Below, one piece after another: positions 45,510 to 52,569 of a DNA stretch of 64,000 nt. The notes under the pieces are model-generated. The model was not told where the DNA came from and made no database searches. It saw only the letters and a program-made list of their open reading frames with translations. The stretch covers positions 163,958 to 227,957 of the forward strand of contig NZ_QUNS01000006.1 in the NCBI RefSeq assembly GCF_003387615.1, given 5' to 3'. A program made the position numbers and the translations under genes. How positions within the stretch are numbered: position 1 is the first letter of the stretch; every line of letters starts with the position of its first letter. Source of the DNA: Tenacibaculum gallaicum. GTDB taxonomy: Bacteria > Bacteroidota > Bacteroidia > Flavobacteriales > Flavobacteriaceae.

Positions 45510-45971
45510 ATGGAAAAATTAGTTTTTGAAAATTTAGAAGAACTTTCTAACATAGAAGGAAAGCAATTACCAGTAGGAGAATGGTATACTGTAACGCAAC
45601 AAATGATTAATGATTTTGCAAACGCTACTCTTGATAAACAATGGATTCATATTGATGAGGAAAAAGCAGCTAAATATTCACCAACAAGAACAACAATCGC
45701 ACACGGATTTATGTCTGTTTCGATGTTATCGGAGCTAATATCTAAACAATTTGAAGTAAAAAGCGTAACAATGGGTTTGAACTATGGACTGAATAAAGTT
45801 CGTTTCCCTAATCCTGTACCGGTAAATAGTGAATTACGTTTAATCAGTTCTATTAAGCAAATAGAAGATTTTCAAAGTGGTAAAAAGTTAACTTTTGATT
45901 GTATGATAGAAATAAAAGGACAAGAAAAACCAGCTTGCGTTGCTGAGTTTATTTTCGTTTTATTCGAGTAA
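45510..45971 (+). CDS. MaoC family dehydratase
   Basis: 153 residues, hot-dog fold. The hydratase-2 active-site motif is present as DKQWIHIDEEKAA and TIAHGFMSVSML (Asp and His). It hydrates enoyl-CoA; the exact substrate is unknown. Third gene of the helicase-TRIC-MaoC run. Confidence 0.9.
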   Translation: MEKLVFENLEELSNIEGKQLPVGEWYTVTQQMINDFANATLDKQWIHIDEEKAAKYSPTRTTIAHGFMSVSMLSELISKQFEVKSVTMGLNYGLNKVRFPNPVPVNSELRLISSIKQIEDFQSGKKLTFDCMIEIKGQEKPACVAEFIFVLFE

Positions 45972-45993
45972 AAAAACTGTCTTTCTTAGACAG
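45970..45993 (-). terminator. terminator of the convergent membrane-protein gene
   Basis: On the minus strand CTGTCT-aagaa-AGACAG (45993-45977) is followed by seven T. It overlaps the stop region of the MaoC gene. Confidence 0.7.
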
Positions 45994-46017
45994 CCAATAA
46001 TTAGGTACTTTTAAATG

Positions 46018-46449
46018 CTATGACAACCAGCCTTTGGCTATTGTCTTTTTTGAATACATCAATAAAAGCACCCCTATAATAATCACCATTATAGGCATTA
46101 CAATACTTCCTGGTCTATATACTTCAGCAGCTTTACTCATAAATAAATTATACGACATTTGAGCAATGATAGCTATTAACGAAAGTAAAAACATAGGTCT
46201 TGCTAACTTTTTTCTCATTAGTAAAAAAGCACTACCTAGTAATCCAGCAAAAACAGCAATAGCAAAAGCAGCAGTAACCCAAGTAGGAACGTTTTCATAT
46301 AAAGCTCTTTCTGCTTCAGGTAAAGCAGCTTTAACTTCATCAGTCATATAAGCTTGACCAATATAAGACATAACACCTAGTCCATTCCAAACTAAGGCAG
46401 CAACACCAATAACCCAAAAAAGCGTTGTAGGTTTGTTTGAATCTGTCAT
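46018..46449 (-). CDS. four-helix membrane protein of unknown function
   Basis: 143 residues with four predicted membrane helices (about 9-29, 58-78, 84-104, 114-134) separated by short loops; the first loop (ADEVKAALPEAERALYENVPTW-like) is acidic. I recognise no catalytic motif. The gene is monocistronic with a terminator; a distant DoxX-like or sugar-transporter-like fold is possible but unproven. The 216 nt upstream of the chitinase gene contain no further gene. Confidence 0.6.
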   Translation of the reverse strand: MTDSNKPTTLFWVIGVAALVWNGLGVMSYIGQAYMTDEVKAALPEAERALYENVPTWVTAAFAIAVFAGLLGSAFLLMRKKLARPMFLLSLIAIIAQMSYNLFMSKAAEVYRPGSIVMPIMVIIIGVLLLMYSKKTIAKGWLS

Positions 46450-46665
46450 AAAAATAGTTTTTAGTTAGTTATCGTATAAAGCTACATATAAAAATATAGA
46501 AAAAGTAAAGGTTTATAAATAATTTAAGTATAAAAAAATGTATGTTTAAATTCTAGTAGAAGGAAAAGTGTTTTAAGTTACTACTTTATGGTTGTTAGTC
46601 TATTTTTTTTGTGTTTTAAATTTTATCTCTCTAGTTTTTAAGCAAATAACTTAAAACTAAAACAT

Positions 46666-49600
46666 ATGATACCCTTCGTATTTGTAAGAAAAAAACTATT
46701 AATAGTTTTTTTCTTAATGACATCATTTGTGTTCTCCCAAGTAAATACAGGCGGAACTGCAACAACGGCAAACCATCAAAAACAAGTTATAGGATATATA
46801 ACAAATTGGGATGCATGGAAAACAACATCGGCAGGAGTCCCCAGTGCTGGGGCTTTAACTCACTTAAACATTGACTACTCAAAATATACAATTTTGAATT
46901 ATTCTTTTTTTGGTGTTGCCAATGACGGATCACTACATAGTGGTGATCATAGAAACAAACAAATTTATCAAGAAGGAACTGTACAAGCTCCAAACGATAT
47001 TTTTATGAAAGACATTTATAGTAGTTGGGATATGCACATTCTCTTTGGAGAAATCGATCCAATTCAACATGTAAATGAAGCTGCGAAGAAAAGAGCAGAA
47101 GCACAAGGTTTTCAAGTAATGTTAAACGGAAGTTCTTGGACACAACCTACATGGGGTTTAAGCGGACAATTACCTATACCCTTACACAAAGAAAACGGTG
47201 CTCCTGGCTTGATTGAATTAGCGCATAAAAAAGGTGTAAAGGTAATGGCGTCTATTGGAGGATGGAGTATGTGTAAACATTTTCCAGAAATGGCTGCTGA
47301 TCCTGTTAAAAGAGCCAGATTTATTAAAGACTGTAAAAAACTTATAGCTACTGGATTTGATGGTATAGATTTAGACTGGGAATATCCTGGTCCTTACTCA
47401 GGTATGAATTTTACCGGATCGCAAGCTGATTTTGCAAATTTCGAAACACTTGTACAAGAAATTAGAGCAGCTATTGGACCAGATAAATTAATTACAGCAG
47501 CAATGTCTGCTGACCCAAGAAAACTAGAAGGATTTAATTGGAGTAACTTGTCTAATAATATGGACTATTTTAATATGATGACCTATGATATGAACGGTGG
47601 TTGGTCAAATAAAGCAGGACATAATGCACCCATATATCCATACTCAAATGCAGAGGTGTCTTTTTTTAATTGGCAATCAACGCTGCAAAAACTTGAAGAA
47701 AAAGGAGTCCCGAAAAATAAAATCTGTTTTGGTGCTCCTTTTTATGGAAGAGGAGTAATAACTGAAGGTACTGCTGATTTGAATGTAAAAACAGTAAAAA
47801 GAGCAGTAACCATTCAACCAGATGGTCCAATACAAACAGCCTCAGATTATACAAACTGGAAGCAAGAAGTATATGATGGTACACCAAACTATTTTTTCAT
47901 AAAACAAAAGGCACTAGCTCCTAATAGTGGGTGGACAAGAAAATGGGATAATGAAGCAAAAGTACCATACTTAGTAAAAGGAAACTTCTTTTTAAGCTAT
48001 GATGACGAAGAATCTATAGGCATTAAAGCACAGTTTATTAATGATAATCAACTTGGTGGCACTATCATTTGGACGGTTTATGGAGATTTAGAAATAAGCG
48101 GTACAGCTACTTCTTTTGGAACGAAACTAAAACGATGGTCTAATGTAAAATCTCCTTTGGTAAACAAGATTAATGAGGTTTTTGCCAATGGTAATACAGG
48201 AGAAAATAAATTACCTGTAATTAATATTACTGCTCCTTCTAATAATACAAATTATAATGAAGGTGATACTATTATCATCAAAGCTGACGCTACAGATAGC
48301 GATGGAGTTATTAGTAAAGTGGAGTTCTTTAACGATAATATTAAGTTAGGAGAAGATACTACCTCACCTTACGAGTATACATGGCAAAACGCTACTGTAA
48401 CAACTCACAAATTAACAGCTAAGGCAACAGATAATGATGGTGGTTCAACCACATCTTCAATAATATCAATTGTCGTAAATGGAGCTAATTCAAACAAACC
48501 TCCTGCAGTTATTTTAGCCTCACCAGCAGATAATGCTGTTTTTGATGAAGGACAGACCATTGAGTTGATAGCTAATGCAAGTGATATAGATGGGACTATA
48601 AGTAAAGTTGAGTTTTTTAATGAAACAACTAAATTGGGTGAAGATTTAACAAACCCTTATAGTTATAGTATAGTCAATGCTTCAATAGGAACTTATACTT
48701 TAACAGCAAAGGCTACTGACGATAAAGGGTTAAGTAGTACTTCTTCTGTAAGAACAGTTAAGGTTACTGCAGATACAATTGACAACTGTAATGGTATTGC
48801 AGATTGGTCGGCAACAACAACTTATAATGGAGGAGAAAATGTAAAGTATAAAAATGTTAACTATCAAGCTAAATGGTGGACAAAAAACAATGTACCAGAT
48901 ACTCATACAGGTGATGGTCAGCCTTGGAAAAAAGTAAAAGATTGTTCAGGAGCTGGAGATAATATTGCACCAACAATAAATATAACCTCTCCTGTTAGTA
49001 ATAGTTCTTTTAAAGAAGGAAGTAATATTGAAATAACAGCCGATGCTTTTGACGATGATGGAAGTGTAAGTAAAGTTGAATTTTTTAATGGTAGTATAAA
49101 ACTAGGAAAAGACACAACAAATCCTTATAACTTTACTATATCAAATGCAGGAATAGGGACTTATTCTTTAACAGCTAAAGCTACTGATGATAAAAATGCA
49201 TCAACAACTTCTGTAGCAGTGCAAATAAATATTGAAAAAGATAGTACAGGTGGTGATGGTCAAGGTTGTAATAATGTACCTAATTACATTGCAGGAACTT
49301 CATATAATCAAAATGAAGAAGTACAGAATGAAGGAAACAAATATAAATGTAATATCGCTGGTTGGTGCTCTTCGTCAGCAGCATGGGCATATGCACCAGG
49401 AACAGGAACTTATTGGAAAGATGCTTGGTCTAAAGTAAGTAGTTGTGAAGTAACAGGAAGCAACCCTAAAGTTAGTATAATATCTCCTCAAAACGGTGCT
49501 ATATATGTTGTTGGGAGTTCTATTGAAGTAAAAGCAACTGCAACAGATGATGAAGCTATAAGTAAAGTAGCGTTTTATAATGGTTCTACTAAATTAGGAG

Positions 49601-51039
49601 AAGATACTGCTGCTCCATATACATATACAATAACAAATGCACAAGCAGGAAGTTATTCTCTAACAGCAAAAGCTTATGATAATGAGAATAACTCAACTAT
49701 ATCTTCTTTAGTGGTTGTAACAGATGGTGTGAAACCACCTATTTCAAATAAGATTTTAGTAGGTTATTGGCACAATTTTAACAATGGTTCTACAATTCCT
49801 AAACTAAGAGATGTTTCAAAAGATTGGGATGTTATTTGTGTGGCATTTGCAGAGCCTAAGTCAGGTAGTAAATCAGAGATGAAATTTACTCCTTTTGAAA
49901 TTTATAATGGAAATATAAATGAGTTTAAAAATGATATAAGAATCTTACAAGGAAGAGGGCAGAAGGTATTAATATCAATAGGAGGAGCTAATGCTCATGT
50001 AGAGTTAAATAACAATACTGAAAAGAATCAATTTGTGAGTTCAATGACTAGCATTATTAACACCTATGGATTTGACGGCTTGGATATTGATTTAGAAGGA
50101 AGCTCCTTGTCTTTAGCCCCAGGTGATACAGACTTTAGAAACCCTACAACACCAAAAATTATTAACCTTATAGAAGGTACTAAAGCAGTAATTAATAATG
50201 TTGGAGCTAGTAAATTTACCTTAAGTATGGCACCAGAAACAGCTTATGTACAAGGAGCATATGGTAATTATTCTGGAGTATTTGGAGCTTATTTACCAGT
50301 AATACATGCCTTACGAAATCAAATGGATTATATTCATGTGCAACATTACAACACAGGTTCAATGTTTGGAAGAGACGGTAAGATATATCAGCCAGCTACT
50401 GCAGATTTTCATGTAGCCATGTCGGAAATGTTAATAACCGGATTTAAAGTTGGACAAACTGGTTTAAATTTTCCAGGGTTAAGAGCAAATCAAGTAGCGA
50501 TAGGTTTACCTGCTGAACCAAGAGCTGCTGGTAGTGGTTATACATCAGAAACTGTTGTACAACAGGCATTAGATTATCTAATAAAAGGAGTCTCATACCC
50601 TAATAGAACCTATACAACAAGTACTACATATCCAGAATTTAGAGGTTTGATGACCTGGTCTATTAACTGGGATTTAGCAAATAACGCTGTTTTTTCTACT
50701 AGTCATAGAGCTTATTTAGATAATTTGGGGCTATCTGGTAAAGTAATAGAAAAAAATGAAGTTTTAAGAGAAAGCTCTGTAACAGTATACCCAAATCCTA
50801 TTGTTAAAGATGTAATTACTTTTAAGATTTTTAAAAAAGAAGGCTCTAAACAGGAAAATCTAGTTGATTATAAATTGCAAATTTTTAATGCAACAGGAAA
50901 AAATATTTTAACAACTAAAATCAATTCAAAAACAACTCAAAAACCTTTAAATATTGAGTTTTTGGAAAGCGGCCTGTATTTTTATATACTCAAAAATGGC
51001 GCAAAAAAACATTTAGGGAAATTTATTAAAGCTAATTAA
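46666..51039 (+). CDS. chiA: multidomain chitinase with two GH18 domains, secreted by T9SS
   Basis: 1457 residues. Layout: signal peptide (1-24); first GH18 domain (about 35-505, catalytic DGIDLDWE at 232-239); four Ig-like domains (about 515-605, 611-700, 766-858, 931-1020); two CBM5/12-like chitin-binding modules between them (about 706-762 and 866-926, Trp/Cys-rich); second GH18 domain (about 1025-1365, DGLDIDLE at 1137-1144); T9SS type A sorting domain (about 1373-1457, starting VYPNPIV). Both active sites have the catalytic Glu. It resembles the two-domain ChiA of Flavobacterium johnsoniae. It hydrolyses extracellular chitin. Confidence 0.93.
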   Translation: MIPFVFVRKKLLIVFFLMTSFVFSQVNTGGTATTANHQKQVIGYITNWDAWKTTSAGVPSAGALTHLNIDYSKYTILNYSFFGVANDGSLHSGDHRNKQIYQEGTVQAPNDIFMKDIYSSWDMHILFGEIDPIQHVNEAAKKRAEAQGFQVMLNGSSWTQPTWGLSGQLPIPLHKENGAPGLIELAHKKGVKVMASIGGWSMCKHFPEMAADPVKRARFIKDCKKLIATGFDGIDLDWEYPGPYSGMNFTGSQADFANFETLVQEIRAAIGPDKLITAAMSADPRKLEGFNWSNLSNNMDYFNMMTYDMNGGWSNKAGHNAPIYPYSNAEVSFFNWQSTLQKLEEKGVPKNKICFGAPFYGRGVITEGTADLNVKTVKRAVTIQPDGPIQTASDYTNWKQEVYDGTPNYFFIKQKALAPNSGWTRKWDNEAKVPYLVKGNFFLSYDDEESIGIKAQFINDNQLGGTIIWTVYGDLEISGTATSFGTKLKRWSNVKSPLVNKINEVFANGNTGENKLPVINITAPSNNTNYNEGDTIIIKADATDSDGVISKVEFFNDNIKLGEDTTSPYEYTWQNATVTTHKLTAKATDNDGGSTTSSIISIVVNGANSNKPPAVILASPADNAVFDEGQTIELIANASDIDGTISKVEFFNETTKLGEDLTNPYSYSIVNASIGTYTLTAKATDDKGLSSTSSVRTVKVTADTIDNCNGIADWSATTTYNGGENVKYKNVNYQAKWWTKNNVPDTHTGDGQPWKKVKDCSGAGDNIAPTINITSPVSNSSFKEGSNIEITADAFDDDGSVSKVEFFNGSIKLGKDTTNPYNFTISNAGIGTYSLTAKATDDKNASTTSVAVQINIEKDSTGGDGQGCNNVPNYIAGTSYNQNEEVQNEGNKYKCNIAGWCSSSAAWAYAPGTGTYWKDAWSKVSSCEVTGSNPKVSIISPQNGAIYVVGSSIEVKATATDDEAISKVAFYNGSTKLGEDTAAPYTYTITNAQAGSYSLTAKAYDNENNSTISSLVVVTDGVKPPISNKILVGYWHNFNNGSTIPKLRDVSKDWDVICVAFAEPKSGSKSEMKFTPFEIYNGNINEFKNDIRILQGRGQKVLISIGGANAHVELNNNTEKNQFVSSMTSIINTYGFDGLDIDLEGSSLSLAPGDTDFRNPTTPKIINLIEGTKAVINNVGASKFTLSMAPETAYVQGAYGNYSGVFGAYLPVIHALRNQMDYIHVQHYNTGSMFGRDGKIYQPATADFHVAMSEMLITGFKVGQTGLNFPGLRANQVAIGLPAEPRAAGSGYTSETVVQQALDYLIKGVSYPNRTYTTSTTYPEFRGLMTWSINWDLANNAVFSTSHRAYLDNLGLSGKVIEKNEVLRESSVTVYPNPIVKDVITFKIFKKEGSKQENLVDYKLQIFNATGKNILTTKINSKTTQKPLNIEFLESGLYFYILKNGAKKHLGKFIKAN

Positions 51040-51070
51040 AAAATAGCTTATACTATCTAGATAAGGACTT

Positions 51071-51204
51071 CATATAACTTTCGCATAGTTATATGAGATT
51101 CTTCTAAATAATAACATTCTTAAAATAATGTTAAAGACTAATAATTAATGTAACGACATTAGAAAATAGTCGTCATATAAGTATATAATTACTTAACAAG
51201 TAAT
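51071..51204. other. hairpin-rich non-coding stretch downstream of the chitinase
   Basis: Between the chitinase stop and the terminator at 51244 lie four separate perfect hairpins: CATATAACT/AGTTATATG (51071-51095, 7-nt loop), TAACATT/AATGTTA (51112-51133), TAATGT-aacg-ACATTA (51146-51161) and ATTACTT-aac-AAGTAAT (51188-51204). No open reading frame is evident. They could protect the 3' end of the long mRNA or belong to a small RNA. Confidence 0.4.
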
Positions 51205-51243
51205 GTTTGGTGATTAGTTAGTTTTTAATAGTTGATTGAAAGG

Positions 51244-51275
51244 AAAGGCTCGAGATATTATCCCGAGCCTTTTTT
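51244..51275. terminator. bidirectional terminator between chitinase and rRNA methyltransferase genes
   Basis: GGCTCG (51247-51252) / CGAGCC (51264-51269) extended by GAT-att-ATC across one mismatch. T run on the plus side (51270-51275) and TTTCC on the minus side. Confidence 0.75.
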
Positions 51276-51296
51276 AATATAGTATATTTTAGGTAC

Positions 51297-52508
51297 TTAT
51301 TTTCTTTCTAGAAGCGCCATATAAAACCCGTCGAAACCAGATTTATGTGATAATACTTTTTCGTCTTTAACAAACTTAAAATCTTTTCCTTCATCAGAAG
51401 CTAAAAAGAATTCTATTTGTTGTTGGTTTTCAGACGGTAATACAGAACATGTAGCGTACACTAGTTTACCTCCTGGTTTTACCATTTTAGAGTATTTTTG
51501 TAATACTTCTTGTTGTGTACCACGAATTTTATCTAAAAACTCAGGTTGCAATTTCCATTTACTATCTGGATTTCTTCTAATAACTCCTAAACCAGAACAT
51601 GGAGCATCGATTAAAACTCTATCAGCTTTACCTTGTAACTTCTTTATTACTTTGGTAGAGTCTATTACACGAGTATCAATATTATGAGCGCCGTTTCTTC
51701 GAGCACGAACTTTTAGTTTTTTCAATTTACTTTCGTAAATATCCATTGCTATAATTTGTCCTTTATTTTTCATTAAAGAAGCTAAGTGTAACGTTTTACC
51801 ACCAGCACCAGCACATGTATCTACTACTTTCATACCTGGTTCAACATCTAAATAAGCTGCAACTAACTGAGAAGATGCATCTTGCACTTCAAAGAAACCT
51901 TTATGAAAAGCTTCAGTTTTAAATACATTAGCACGTTCTACTAAACGTAAGGCATCATCATAACCTTTGATAAATTCAGTATCAATCCCTTCTGTTTTTA
52001 AATCTTTTTGTAAATGCTCTTTTGTTACATTTAAAGTATTTGTGCGTAAAATAACTTCAGCTTTTTTATTTAAAGCAGCGATTTCTTTTGTCCAAACTTC
52101 TTCTCCCAATTCTTGTACTCCAACTTCATCAATCCAATCAGGAATTGATTCTCTAAATTTTCTAATTTTAGATAACTCATCAAATTTACCTTTAATTCTT
52201 CTTGTAGGAGTAGGTTCTATTTGATTCCAATCAGGTAATTTAATTCCTCTTAAAACACACCAAACAACAAACAAACGCCATAAATCAGGACGTGCATATG
52301 GTACTTTTACATTCGCAATTTCAGCATATAAGCGTTGCCATCTAACAATATCATATATCGTTTCAGCAACAAACTTTCTATCGCGTGCTCCCCAACGCTT
52401 ATCTCTCTTTAAAGCTTTCTCTACAGCTTTGTCAGCATATACACCTTCGTTAAATATATCACGTAAACTATCAATAACAGCGTACGTTAAATTTCTATGT
52501 AATCTCAT
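51297..52508 (-). CDS. RsmB/NOP2/Sun family rRNA cytosine methyltransferase
   Basis: 403 residues. An N-terminal NusB-like helical domain (about 1-140) is followed by the SAM-dependent C5-methyltransferase domain, with VDTCAGAGGKTLHLA (SAM site), the PCSGLGVIRRNPDSKW catalytic Cys motif and a second Cys in LVYATCSVLPSEN. It methylates cytosine in 16S rRNA. It is divergent from recG; the promoters share 62 nt. Confidence 0.92.
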   Translation of the reverse strand: MRLHRNLTYAVIDSLRDIFNEGVYADKAVEKALKRDKRWGARDRKFVAETIYDIVRWQRLYAEIANVKVPYARPDLWRLFVVWCVLRGIKLPDWNQIEPTPTRRIKGKFDELSKIRKFRESIPDWIDEVGVQELGEEVWTKEIAALNKKAEVILRTNTLNVTKEHLQKDLKTEGIDTEFIKGYDDALRLVERANVFKTEAFHKGFFEVQDASSQLVAAYLDVEPGMKVVDTCAGAGGKTLHLASLMKNKGQIIAMDIYESKLKKLKVRARRNGAHNIDTRVIDSTKVIKKLQGKADRVLIDAPCSGLGVIRRNPDSKWKLQPEFLDKIRGTQQEVLQKYSKMVKPGGKLVYATCSVLPSENQQQIEFFLASDEGKDFKFVKDEKVLSHKSGFDGFYMALLERK

Positions 52509-52526
52509 TTGATGAATTTAAGAGTG

Positions 52527-52534
52527 CAAAGATA
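52527..52534 (-). promoter_or_regulatory. -7 box of the rRNA methyltransferase promoter
   Basis: Minus-strand TATCTTTG (52534-52527) matches TAnnTTTG, 18 nt before the ATG at 52508. The recG promoter begins 2 nt away on the other strand. Confidence 0.55.
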
Positions 52535-52535
52535 G

Positions 52536-52563
52536 TTGATTTTAATGGCTTTTTGTATTTTCG
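52536..52563 (+). promoter_or_regulatory. recG promoter
   Basis: TTG (52536-52538), 17 nt, TATTTTCG (52556-52563; one mismatch). The ATG is only 6 nt further, giving a very short or absent leader. Confidence 0.4.
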
Positions 52564-52569
52564 TTCTTA

